A stretch of DNA of 45,406 bases, taken from assembly GCA_937897325.1 (NCBI GenBank), contig CALCOY010000040.1:1-45406 (forward strand), read 5' to 3'. Numbering within the stretch: position 1 is the first letter of the stretch; each line of letters starts with the position of its first letter. The position numbers and the translations under genes are program-made. Shown piece by piece: positions 23,812 to 31,815 of this stretch. The DNA comes from an uncultured Shimia sp. (lineage in GTDB: Bacteria > Pseudomonadota > Alphaproteobacteria > Rhodobacterales > Rhodobacteraceae). The notes under the pieces are model-generated. The model had not been told where the DNA came from. It made no database searches and saw only the letters and a program-made list of their open reading frames with translations.

Positions 23812-24861
23812 TCAGACGCCTGCAGAACGGACGGTATCGATCATCAATTGCACGTTTTCAGGGTCGGCATCCGGTGTGATCCCGTGACCCAGGTTGAAGA
23901 TATGCGGCCCGTTCGAAAATGCCCTTACAATGGCGCGGGTTTCATCCACAAGCGGCTGCCCACCCGTGACCATGTGCGAGGAGGCAAGGTTGCCCTGCAC
24001 GCATCCATCCACCTGAACATGCTTGGCCGCCCAATCCGTCGACACCGAGTTGTCCAACGCGACGCAATCGACGCCGGTCGCTTTCGCGAAACCGACATAG
24101 CCATCACCCGCCTCGCGCGGAAAGCCTATAACCGGAATGGCAGGGTGGCGGGTCTTGATCTCGGCTGTGATACGCTTGGTCGGGGCGACAGCGTAGCGCT
24201 CAAATGCGTCGCCCTTCAATGATCCGGCCCAACTATCGAAGATCTTGACGACTTCGGCCCCAGCGTCGATTTGCGCTGAAAGATATTCAATCGTCGCTTC
24301 TGTGATACGGTCAAGCAACGCCTCAAACAGCTGAGTATTTGCTTTCATTAGCGCATGCGCAGGCGCCTGATCCGGTGTACCTTGTCCCGCAATCATGTAT
24401 GTCGCCACGGTCCAAGGCGCACCTGCAAAGCCGATCAGCGTCGTCTCTTCCGGCAGTTCACGGTTCAGGATCCGCACGGTCTCATAGATCGGGTTCAAGG
24501 TTTCGTGGATATCCGCCACCGATTTCAGCGCGTCGAAATCGCGCTGTTCCGTGATTGTCGACAGCCGAGGCCCCTCGCCCGTTACGAACCACAGGTCAGC
24601 ACCCAAAGCCTGCGGCACTAACAAAATGTCTGCAAAGAGGATAGCCGCATCAAAACCGTAGCGGCGGATGGGTTGCAATGTGACCTCGGCCGCCAGATCC
24701 GGTTTGTAGCACAAAGACAGGAAATCGCCCGCCTCTGCCCGCGTAGCTCTGTATTCTGGAAGATAGCGTCCGGCTTGACGCATCATCCAGATGGGAGGGC
24801 TCGGCAAGACCTCTCCGGCAAGGGCCCGCAGGATCGTTTTCGTCTGGCTTCCATCTTTCAT
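23812..24861 (-). CDS. hemE: Uroporphyrinogen decarboxylase
   Basis: 349 residues. [14 protein letters not shown] is at the N-terminus (the Arg pair that binds the substrate carboxylates), followed by [33 protein letters not shown] and [15 protein letters not shown]. HemE removes the four acetate carboxyls of uroporphyrinogen III. The ATG at 24861 is used because homology starts just after it; a longer form from 24999 runs into the divergent hemC gene. hemC starts 65 bases away in the other direction, so both heme genes may share a control region. Confidence 0.96.
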   Translation of the reverse strand: MKDGSQTKTILRALAGEVLPSPPIWMMRQAGRYLPEYRATRAEAGDFLSLCYKPDLAAEVTLQPIRRYGFDAAILFADILLVPQALGADLWFVTGEGPRLSTITEQRDFDALKSVADIHETLNPIYETVRILNRELPEETTLIGFAGAPWTVATYMIAGQGTPDQAPAHALMKANTQLFEALLDRITEATIEYLSAQIDAGAEVVKIFDSWAGSLKGDAFERYAVAPTKRITAEIKTRHPAIPVIGFPREAGDGYVGFAKATGVDCVALDNSVSTDWAAKHVQVDGCVQGNLASSHMVTGGQPLVDETRAIVRAFSNGPHIFNLGHGITPDADPENVQLMIDTVRSAGV

Positions 24862-24926
24862 CACGCACCGCCATTTGGGATCATTCCGGTTGTCAGGATA
24901 AGTTGACGCACCTAAAAGATAAACCC

Positions 24927-25871
24927 ATGACAATACGCCTTCCTTCCCCCCAAAAAACCTTGAAAATCGGCACGCGCGGCTCTCCCTTGGCTTTGGCACA
25001 AGCCCATGAGACCCGCGATAGACTGTCCCAAGCTTTTGATTTACAGTCGGAATCTTTCGAGATTGTGATCATTAAGGTGACTGGCGATGCAATCCAAGAT
25101 CGGCCGCTCAAGGAGATTGGCGGCAAAGGGCTTTTTACCCGCGAGATCGAAGAAGACCTGCTGTCAGGAAAAATTGACATAGCCGTTCATTCGATGAAGG
25201 ACATGCCAACAATTCAACCCGATGGCCTGGTGCTGAACACCTATCTGCCGCGAGAAGATGTGCGCGACGCGTTTGTCTCGTCAAAGCTTACCGAAATTGC
25301 GGATCTGGCGGAGGGATCCACTGTTGGGACGTCGAGCCTTCGGCGTAAGGCGCAACTGCTCCACAGGCGCCCTGACCTGAACGTGGTCGAATTTCGCGGC
25401 AATGTGCAAACCCGACTGCAGAAACTGGCCGACGGGGTAGCAGACTGCACGTTTCTCGCCTGCGCTGGACTGAACCGATTGAACATGTCGGACGTCCCCG
25501 CCAAGCCGGTGGATCCGGACGATATGCTGCCCGCAGTGGCGCAGGGGGCGATTGGGATTGAACGGCGCATGGACGACCCGAACACTGCCGCACTTTTGGA
25601 AGCGGTGCATGATACGTCTACAGGCCAGCGACTGAAGGCAGAACGCAGCTTTCTCCTGACACTCGACGGGTCATGTGAAACGCCTATTGCGGGACTGGCC
25701 CAACTGGAAGCCGATCAGCTTACCCTGCGCGGCGAAGTCCTGCGCCCCGATGGCAGCGACGCCATCTCTGATGTGCGCGCAGGACCAATCTCTGACGGGG
25801 CCGATATGGGGCGTGATCTAGCAGAAGATCTCCTCAAACGCGCCGGGCCCGGTTTTTTTGACTGGCACTGA
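24927..25871 (+). CDS. hemC: Hydroxymethylbilane synthase (porphobilinogen deaminase)
   Basis: 314 residues. [12 protein letters not shown] at 14-25 and [17 protein letters not shown], with AVHSMKDMP at 86-94, form the active site. [14 protein letters not shown] and FRGNVQTRL follow, and C250 in DGSCETP anchors the dipyrromethane cofactor. It joins four porphobilinogens into hydroxymethylbilane. The ATG at 24927 is chosen over an in-frame TTG at 24903. A possible promoter, TTGTCA at 24890 with TAAAAG at 24913 (17-base spacer), would give an almost leaderless mRNA; this is only a guess. Confidence 0.96.
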   Translation: MTIRLPSPQKTLKIGTRGSPLALAQAHETRDRLSQAFDLQSESFEIVIIKVTGDAIQDRPLKEIGGKGLFTREIEEDLLSGKIDIAVHSMKDMPTIQPDGLVLNTYLPREDVRDAFVSSKLTEIADLAEGSTVGTSSLRRKAQLLHRRPDLNVVEFRGNVQTRLQKLADGVADCTFLACAGLNRLNMSDVPAKPVDPDDMLPAVAQGAIGIERRMDDPNTAALLEAVHDTSTGQRLKAERSFLLTLDGSCETPIAGLAQLEADQLTLRGEVLRPDGSDAISDVRAGPISDGADMGRDLAEDLLKRAGPGFFDWH

Positions 25872-25933
25872 CGGGGCGTTTTTCTTGACTGCAAGGCCTA
25901 CCTTCTGAGATCTTTCTCGTGGAGGTGCGCGGC

Positions 25934-26878
25934 ATGACACCGGGCAAGGCATATCTCACACCAGACGAAATTCGTCCGATGGGCGAGCGGTCAGACGTGG
26001 CCGGTTTCTTGCTGATCGTGCATTGCTGGGGCGTGATACTTCTTTCCGTCGGTCTTTACGCCCTATTTCCACATGTGATCACGTTCATACTCGCTGTTCT
26101 TCTGATCGGATCCCGACAACTTGGTCTGGCCATTCTGATGCATGAAGCGGCGCATAATGCCATGTTCCGAACCCGCTGGCTGAATGAATTTGTCGGCGAA
26201 TGGCTGTGCGGGCGTCCGATCCTGGCCGAATTGGGCGCCTATCGCCACTATCATTTGACACATCATCGGTTCACACAGACCGACAAGGACCCCGATCTGG
26301 TTCTAAGCGAGAAATTCCCGACCTCGCGCGCATCGCTGATCCGGAAATTCACCCGAGATCTGACAGGGCAAACCGGCGTGAAACAGCTGGCTGCACAGAT
26401 ATTGATGTCGTTCCGGCTGGCTGGAGATGACGATGCAATTGAAGCGGCGAAGACAGATGCCGCCCAAGCTTTCAAGGCAAGCGACCTGTGGAAATCACTT
26501 CCTGTTTTCTTTGGGATCATGATCCTGCTGGGCATCATAGGCGAATGGTGGTGGGGTCTGGCATTCTGGCTTCTCCCCCACCTGACATGGTTTCAGTTTG
26601 TCCTGCGCGTCCGCAACATCGCGGAGCACGGGGCAACCGAAAAATCCGAAGATCCGTTCCGGAATGTCCGCACAACGCTCGCCGGTCCCATCGCCCGCAC
26701 TTTCATTGCGCCCTATTGGGTGAATTATCACCTGGAACACCATATGATCATGCACGTGCCCTGCTGGCGACTTCGCAAGCTGCACGACCTTTTGCAGTCG
26801 AAAGGGCTGGGCAACCAGATGAATATCGCACGAAGCTATGGCGCAGCCCTGGCAGAGGCAGGTTGGAAGCAGGCCTAA
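25934..26878 (+). CDS. Membrane fatty acid desaturase family protein
   Basis: 314 residues with several membrane segments (about 23-60 and 195-225) and the three histidine boxes of the di-iron desaturase/hydroxylase family: HEAAH at 70-74, HYHLTHH at 105-111 and HLEHH at 266-270. Such enzymes use O2 and ferredoxin or a similar donor to desaturate or hydroxylate acyl chains, lipids or other hydrophobic substrates. Which substrate is used cannot be told. GGAGGTG precedes the ATG at 25934. The stop is one base from that of the convergent hemF. Confidence 0.9.
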   Translation: MTPGKAYLTPDEIRPMGERSDVAGFLLIVHCWGVILLSVGLYALFPHVITFILAVLLIGSRQLGLAILMHEAAHNAMFRTRWLNEFVGEWLCGRPILAELGAYRHYHLTHHRFTQTDKDPDLVLSEKFPTSRASLIRKFTRDLTGQTGVKQLAAQILMSFRLAGDDDAIEAAKTDAAQAFKASDLWKSLPVFFGIMILLGIIGEWWWGLAFWLLPHLTWFQFVLRVRNIAEHGATEKSEDPFRNVRTTLAGPIARTFIAPYWVNYHLEHHMIMHVPCWRLRKLHDLLQSKGLGNQMNIARSYGAALAEAGWKQA

Positions 26879-26879
26879 G

Positions 26880-27773
26880 TCACACCCACTTTGCCAAGGG
26901 GGGCAGGCTCATCAGCACCGCATTTGCATCATGCCCGGTCTCCAAACCGAACTTGGTTCCACGATCATAGACGAGGTTATATTCGGCATAGAGACCACGA
27001 TGTACCAGCTGAGCGTCCTTGTCGGCGTCAGACCAGTCCTGCCCCATCCGTTTCTCAACAAGCGGCAGATACGCTGGTAGGAACGCCCGGCCAATATCCT
27101 GCGTCAGGGCAAAATCGGCTTCCCAATCATTGGTGCAATGGTCATCCATAAAGATCCCGCCAACACCCCGCGCGCGCGCCCTGTGCGGCACAAAGAAATA
27201 CTCATCCGCCCACTCTTTCAGTTTGGGATAGTGATCTATTCCATGCGGGTCGAGATGCGTTTTCTGCGTCGCGTGGAAATGCTGCGTGTCTTCGTCGTAC
27301 TCGATGCAAGGGTTTAGGTCGGATCCTCCACCAAACCACCATGCGTGGGGTGTCCAGAACATCCGTGTGTTCATATGCACGGCGGGCACATGCGGGTTCT
27401 GCATATGCGCTACAAGGCTGATCCCCGACGCCCAGAAGCGTGGATCGTCCTTCATGCCGGGAAGGCCCTTGCGCGCCGCCATCGCCATCTGCGCGCGTTC
27501 TCCCAAGGTGCCGTAGACCGTCGAGACATTCACGCCGACCTTTTCGAATACGCGGCCGCCCCGCATAACGCTCATCAATCCGCCACCAGCGTCAGAGCCG
27601 TCATCCGATTTCCGCTTGGTCTCCGTCACCTCGAAACGACCGGATGACTTCTCGGCGATGGGACCTGAAGGCTGCTTGTCTTCCAGACGTTCGAACGCGG
27701 TCACAATCTGGTCTCGTAACTCCCGGAACCAGACTGAGGCGCGGGTTTTCTGCCCGTCGAATTGTTCTGTCAT
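26880..27773 (-). CDS. hemF: Oxygen-dependent coproporphyrinogen III oxidase
   Basis: 297 residues with clear HemF signatures: GGGLMSVMRGGRVFEKVGVN, VHMNTRMFWTPHAWWFGGG, SDLNPCIEYDEDTQHFH and GGIFMDDHCTNDWEADFA. HemF uses O2 to convert coproporphyrinogen III to protoporphyrinogen IX. The start at 27773 is chosen because the peptide from there (MTEQFDGQKTRA) looks native; a GTG nine codons upstream is possible. It is downstream of an SDR gene on the same strand, but a terminator-like stem separates the two. Confidence 0.95.
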   Translation of the reverse strand: MTEQFDGQKTRASVWFRELRDQIVTAFERLEDKQPSGPIAEKSSGRFEVTETKRKSDDGSDAGGGLMSVMRGGRVFEKVGVNVSTVYGTLGERAQMAMAARKGLPGMKDDPRFWASGISLVAHMQNPHVPAVHMNTRMFWTPHAWWFGGGSDLNPCIEYDEDTQHFHATQKTHLDPHGIDHYPKLKEWADEYFFVPHRARARGVGGIFMDDHCTNDWEADFALTQDIGRAFLPAYLPLVEKRMGQDWSDADKDAQLVHRGLYAEYNLVYDRGTKFGLETGHDANAVLMSLPPLAKWV

Positions 27774-27828
27774 ATGAAATGTGCCCTCTCTGGTTGACAC
27801 ACTAGCCGCATGCGAACGGCAAAAGAAA

Positions 27829-27853
27829 TGACCTGAATCAAAAAATCAGGTCA
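27829..27853 (-). terminator. Terminator overlapping the SDR stop codon
   Basis: On the minus strand TGACCTGA (27853-27846) pairs perfectly with TCAGGTCA (27836-27829) around an A/T-rich loop and is followed by TTTCTTTT. The first three bases are the SDR stop codon, so the stem starts at the end of the gene. Confidence 0.7.
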
Positions 27854-28651
27854 ATGAGCAGGTGCTGCAACCGGATCAAGAAGACTGCGCCCTCCATCCA
27901 CCTTAAGGATTTCGCCGGTGACAAACGCCGATCCATCGGACGACAGAAATTGCACTGCATCGACAAGTTCTGTGGGGCTCGCGATGCGGCGGAGTGGTGT
28001 GTGATCTTCAATGGCTTCGCGCCAATCCGGTTGATCCTTGATCGCATCCTTAAGAGAAGCCGACATGACCGATCCGAAGGCCACGGCGTTCACACGAATG
28101 CGGTTGGGCGCAAGAGAAAGAGCCAAACCGCGGGTCATCTGCTCCAACCCCGCACTCGCAATGGAATAGCCCAAGAGTTCCGGCCGGGTCTGATTGGCCG
28201 CGATTGAGCTCAGATTGATGATCGATCCCGCACTGCCCTCGCCCTCTTCTCCGGACTGCTTGATCATGCGCCGCGCGACATATTGGGAAAGTCGCAAGGC
28301 CGTCATCAGGTTCTGTTCGATCAGCACTTCAACCGAGTTGTCTTCTGGATCCAACGCATCCGTCATGATGACTTGGCGAGACGCATTTACAAGAATGTCG
28401 ACCTGATCAAAGGCATCAATCGTTGCCGAGACAAGATTCGCAATCGTCAGTCGCTGGCGCAGATCACCGGCAAAGTATCGGATGTTCCCATCCTCGGCGG
28501 TGCCGCCCAATTGATCTGCCAAGCGATCCTCATCCATGTCGGCGCACATGACATTCGCGCCCTTGTCGGAAAAGTGCCTTGCAACGGCCAACCCGATGCC
28601 ATTAGCGGCTCCCGTCACGATCGCTGTCTTGCCGCTGATGGAAAATGACAT
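27851..28651 (-). CDS. SDR-family protein lacking the catalytic lysine
   Basis: 266 residues. The Rossmann nucleotide motif TGAANGIG is at 13-20, and an Asp after the second strand (CADMDEDR) favours NAD. The catalytic Ser (INLSSIAAN, 148/149) and Tyr162 are present. The Tyr-x-x-x-Lys motif, however, reads Tyr162-Ser-Ile-Ala-Ser166: the Lys codon is replaced by AGT. The usual NNAG motif is also changed (LVNASRQ). It may bind NAD without classic oxidoreductase activity. The ATG at 28651 lies one base after the stop of the methyltransferase gene (TGACATG), so they are coupled; the longer ORF from 28774 lies inside that gene and is rejected. Confidence 0.87.
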   Translation of the reverse strand: MSFSISGKTAIVTGAANGIGLAVARHFSDKGANVMCADMDEDRLADQLGGTAEDGNIRYFAGDLRQRLTIANLVSATIDAFDQVDILVNASRQVIMTDALDPEDNSVEVLIEQNLMTALRLSQYVARRMIKQSGEEGEGSAGSIINLSSIAANQTRPELLGYSIASAGLEQMTRGLALSLAPNRIRVNAVAFGSVMSASLKDAIKDQPDWREAIEDHTPLRRIASPTELVDAVQFLSSDGSAFVTGEILKVDGGRSLLDPVAAPAH

Positions 28652-28652
28652 G

Positions 28653-29627
28653 TCAGCTCCTTCTTTTGGGGCGTTCGACCTGCAGCAGCTTGAACCGCGC
28701 ATCGCCTCCCAACTCAACCGTTTTCGCGAAATGCGACGCAAGGGTAGCCTCGTAGGGCAAATGCCGGTTTGCAACCATCCAAAGCTGTCCAGAAGGTTTC
28801 AGGAGGGACGCCGCCGCCGCGATGAACGTCTGACCCAAGCCGGGATCACCTGCCCGTTCCGTATGAAAGGGCGGGTTCATGACAACTGCATCCAGCGGTT
28901 CGAAGATGGTCCATTGCGTCGCATCAGCCCAGTGAAAGCGTGCTCTTTGATCGGTGACATTGTGTTCGGCGCATTGCAGGGCCATGTGGTTGGCCTCGAC
29001 AAGATGCACCTCGGTCACTGCATCCCGTGTCAGGACATGTGCGGACAGATAGCCCCAGCCCGCCCCCAGATCGGCAATGCGCCCTTTCAACTTGGACGGC
29101 AAGGCATCGACCAACATGGCTGACGCAGGATCAATGCCGTCGGCAGAAAAAACGCCAGGAGCGGTCCAGAAGCCGCCGGGTGTCAATGCGGGTCCAGCGG
29201 ACCAATCGGCGAATGCATCGGTGGGTTCCATCCAGAAGAGCTTGCCATGTGCTTTGGAAATGGGGGCAGACGTCTCATGCCGGGCACGAATGGCTTTGAG
29301 CATTGAGTCAGCACCGTCGGTCTTTTGACCATCCAAGACCACGATGTCGGATGTCTTCTCCATTGCGGCAGCGATCAACGCTCGCGCCTCGGCTTTCGCG
29401 CGGGGCAGGCAGACGATGCTGACCGAATAGGGTCCTTCCGGCTCGGGAGATGTTAGGCGTCCCCGGGCGCACCACAAATCGTGTGCAGGGCGAAAGGGCT
29501 GGATCACATGCGGATCATGAAGCGTCGAAAGATCGGCATCGCCAGCAGGATGCCAAACGGCGATCGGCCCATCATCAGGAAGAATCAGACCCGCCTCAAA
29601 TGCCAGCGGCAAGCGGGTTCCGATCAC
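28653..29627 (-). CDS. RsmC-like rRNA guanine-N2 methyltransferase
   Basis: 324 residues with a degenerate N-terminal half and a SAM-binding C-terminal half, the plan of RsmC/RlmG. DLGAGWG at 186-192 is the SAM motif, HLVEANHMALQCAEHN gives the acidic residue that holds the ribose, and NPPFH at 251-255 is the N2-guanine methylation motif. RsmC methylates G1207 of 16S rRNA; another RNA guanine is possible. It starts at a GTG directly behind the clpS TAG stop, and its own stop abuts the SDR gene, so clpS, this gene and the SDR gene form one coupled operon. Confidence 0.88.
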   Translation of the reverse strand: MIGTRLPLAFEAGLILPDDGPIAVWHPAGDADLSTLHDPHVIQPFRPAHDLWCARGRLTSPEPEGPYSVSIVCLPRAKAEARALIAAAMEKTSDIVVLDGQKTDGADSMLKAIRARHETSAPISKAHGKLFWMEPTDAFADWSAGPALTPGGFWTAPGVFSADGIDPASAMLVDALPSKLKGRIADLGAGWGYLSAHVLTRDAVTEVHLVEANHMALQCAEHNVTDQRARFHWADATQWTIFEPLDAVVMNPPFHTERAGDPGLGQTFIAAAASLLKPSGQLWMVANRHLPYEATLASHFAKTVELGGDARFKLLQVERPKRRS

Positions 29628-29972
29628 CTATTCTTCTTTTTCCATGGTGCATTGCAGGGGATGCTGATGACGTCGTGCATAATCCATCACTTGGGCCACT
29701 TTCGTCTCTGCAATTTCGTGACTGAAAACACCGACGACAGCGAGTCCCTTTTTGTGAACCGTCAACATCAGTTCGAACGACTGCGCGTGGCTTAGCCCGA
29801 AGAAGCGCTCAAGAACATGCACGACGAATTCCATCGGCGTGTAGTCATCATTTAGCAGCAACACCTTATAAAGCGGCGGACGTTTCGTCTTGGGCTTCGT
29901 CTCGGTGACAACGATCGTGTCGCCATCATCGTCTTTCGGTGTCTCGGCCATCATGTGCGTCAGGGGCAGCAT
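29628..29972 (-). CDS. clpS: ATP-dependent Clp protease adaptor ClpS
   Basis: 114 residues from the chosen start. The folded part is typical: [20 protein letters not shown] with the N-degron pocket Asn-Asp, [10 protein letters not shown] with the pocket His, and [15 protein letters not shown]. ClpS delivers N-end rule substrates to ClpA. The start is uncertain: an ATG at 29972 has GAGG six bases in front, while ATGs at 29954 and 29951 lack a ribosome binding site, and an open frame extends to 30059. Its stop abuts the GTG of the methyltransferase gene. Confidence 0.93.
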   Translation of the reverse strand: MLPLTHMMAETPKDDDGDTIVVTETKPKTKRPPLYKVLLLNDDYTPMEFVVHVLERFFGLSHAQSFELMLTVHKKGLAVVGVFSHEIAETKVAQVMDYARRHQHPLQCTMEKEE

Positions 29973-30235
29973 CTGCATCCTCGGCAAACAGAATCCACAA
30001 GTGTTCTTGAGCACACGTATATAACGCAACTTCGATCTGAGAAAAGAGGGTGATGACATGCGCGACGCCTCGACATGCTTACCGAAACGGCAAGAAGCCC
30101 ACAGCCTCGAACGTTAACTAAAAACTCTGGGCTGCGGACTTTATTGAAAAGCCGACCTGTGCTAGCTCTCGGTCATAATGAGGTTAGTCGCGTCAAAAAA
30201 AAGCGGCGGCCCGAGGCAGAAAAGGCAGATCTATC

Positions 30236-31657
30236 GTGAAGGTACGGCATATTCAGCCGGCCCGTTTTGGGCTGTTCGTGTTCACCGCAATTTGGTTTTT
30301 GGTCATCATGCCGCTCAGTTTGGCGGCGGCGCCCTATGCTGCGTTCGTTATGGATGCGCGCACGGGCGAAGTTCTACACTCGCGAAATGCCGACACACGG
30401 CTGCATCCTGCATCCCTGACCAAGATGATGACGCTCTACATCGCATTCGAGGCCATTCAGCGCGGCGAAATCACGGCGAATACTAAGGTCAAGATATCGA
30501 AGTTTGCGGCATCTGAACCGCCGTCAAAGCTCGGCCTCAGGCCTGGTCAGCGGATCGAATTTCGCTTTCTGATCCGCGCTGCGGCAGTGAAATCGGCCAA
30601 TGACGCTGCAACCGCCATAGGCGAAGCGTTGGAAGGATCCGAGGCGGCGTTTGCACGGCGCATGAATCGCACCGCCAAGGCGCTCGGTATGTCGCGGACC
30701 ACCTTCAAGAATGCGCACGGGCTGACCGAACAAGGACACCTGTCTACCGCACGGGACATGTCCATCCTGGGGCGCCACATGCTTTATGACTTTCCGCAGT
30801 ACTACAATCTCTTTTCGCGCACCTCGACCCATGCCGGCGTACGCGACGTGGCCAACACGAACCGCCGTCTTCTGGCCGCCTATCGCGGTGCGGACGGGAT
30901 CAAGACAGGCTACACAAGGGCCGCAGGCTTCAACCTCGTAGCCTCAGCAGAGCGCGGGAATGAACGCATCATCGCGACTATGTTTGGCGGATCTTCAAGC
31001 GCCTCGCGCAACGCCCGTGTGGCGGAGCTTTTGGACATGGGCTTTCGCCGGGCCCCCTCCAACGCGCGGTTGCGCAAACCCAAGAAGCCCTCTTACGCCG
31101 GGAAGATAGGCGGCAAAATCGTACGCGTGAGCGGCGTCGTGAAAACGTCGAGACGACCCGTCTTGCGTCCAGGAACGCAACCTCTTCTCGTGGCGTCCAC
31201 GACCGAAACTGCGACCAAACGTGAGAATTCGGCAGTTCAATCCTCTGACATCGAACTGGCATTGGTCGAGGCGCAGTCAAACGCCGCCATTGCCGAGACG
31301 GTGTTCTCCCGTGACATGATCGTCAAACGACCGACGGCACGGCCTGCCTCTGTCCAGCTTGCCAGCACTGCACCCGCCGTCGCCCCGGAAGTTGTGTCGC
31401 GCCTATCCACATCCGGTGGGCGGCACTGGGGCGTCAACATCGGCCGGTATTCCAGCCGCTACAAAGCCGAAAAAGTGCTTCTACAAACGGCCCTGACAGA
31501 GATGTCCACGCTTGACGGCTCACTAAGGAAGGTGATCCAGCGGCCACAGGGCTTCGACGCAAACTTCATGGGCCTGACCGAGGAAACAGCCGATCTCGCC
31601 TGCCGCCGTCTGAAGGCGCGCAACATCGAGTGCTCCACCCTCGGCCCGAACTCTTAG
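30236..31657 (+). CDS. D-alanyl-D-alanine carboxypeptidase (S11) with SPOR domain
   Basis: 473 residues from a GTG start. An N-terminal membrane or signal segment spans about 10-32. The penicillin-binding triads are complete: S60-L-T-K63, S120-A-N122 and K223-T-G225. A basic linker follows (FRRAPSNARLRKPKKPS), then a low-complexity stretch and, from about residue 395, a SPOR-like domain (HWGVNIGRYSSRYKAEKVL) that binds denuded septal peptidoglycan. It trims the terminal D-Ala of the muropeptide, probably at the division site. Its TAG stop shares two bases with the convergent ccoS stop. Confidence 0.93.
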   Translation: MKVRHIQPARFGLFVFTAIWFLVIMPLSLAAAPYAAFVMDARTGEVLHSRNADTRLHPASLTKMMTLYIAFEAIQRGEITANTKVKISKFAASEPPSKLGLRPGQRIEFRFLIRAAAVKSANDAATAIGEALEGSEAAFARRMNRTAKALGMSRTTFKNAHGLTEQGHLSTARDMSILGRHMLYDFPQYYNLFSRTSTHAGVRDVANTNRRLLAAYRGADGIKTGYTRAAGFNLVASAERGNERIIATMFGGSSSASRNARVAELLDMGFRRAPSNARLRKPKKPSYAGKIGGKIVRVSGVVKTSRRPVLRPGTQPLLVASTTETATKRENSAVQSSDIELALVEAQSNAAIAETVFSRDMIVKRPTARPASVQLASTAPAVAPEVVSRLSTSGGRHWGVNIGRYSSRYKAEKVLLQTALTEMSTLDGSLRKVIQRPQGFDANFMGLTEETADLACRRLKARNIECSTLGPNS

Positions 31658-31812
31658 GGTTTGGGCTGATCATCCCAAGTTTCGTCAAGAATGCGCCGAC
31701 TGTCGCCTTCCGGGTCGTCATACTGTCGACTGCGCAAAGTGTACAAAAACCCGACAAGCCCGATGCCGCCCAAGAAAAGTGAGATCGGGATAAGATAGAC
31801 CAGAACCTCCAT
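31654..31812 (-). CDS. ccoS: Cytochrome oxidase maturation protein CcoS
   Basis: 52 residues. One hydrophobic helix lies at the N-terminus (VLVYLIPISLFLGGIGLVGF), then RSRQYDDPEGDSRRIL, the conserved CcoS part. CcoS is a small inner-membrane protein needed for cofactor insertion into cbb3 oxidase. It overlaps neither start nor ribosome site of ccoI but begins four bases before the end of that gene (ccoI stop at 31816-31818). Its stop overlaps that of the convergent carboxypeptidase gene. Confidence 0.92.
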   Translation of the reverse strand: MEVLVYLIPISLFLGGIGLVGFLYTLRSRQYDDPEGDSRRILDETWDDQPKP

Positions 31813-31815
31813 ATT

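Noticed and set aside
24890-24918. Promoter TTGTCA-17-TAAAAG in front of hemC
   Set aside because: The transcription start would fall almost on the ATG; the match is moderate and alphaproteobacterial promoters are variable, so it is mentioned only as a possibility.
23812-24999. Longer hemE starting at 24999
   Set aside because: The extra 46 residues lie antisense to hemC and are not HemE-like; the ATG at 24861 fits the family length.
25845-25885. Terminator at the end of hemC
   Set aside because: CCGGGCCCGG followed by seven T lies inside the coding sequence and can form only a very short stem.
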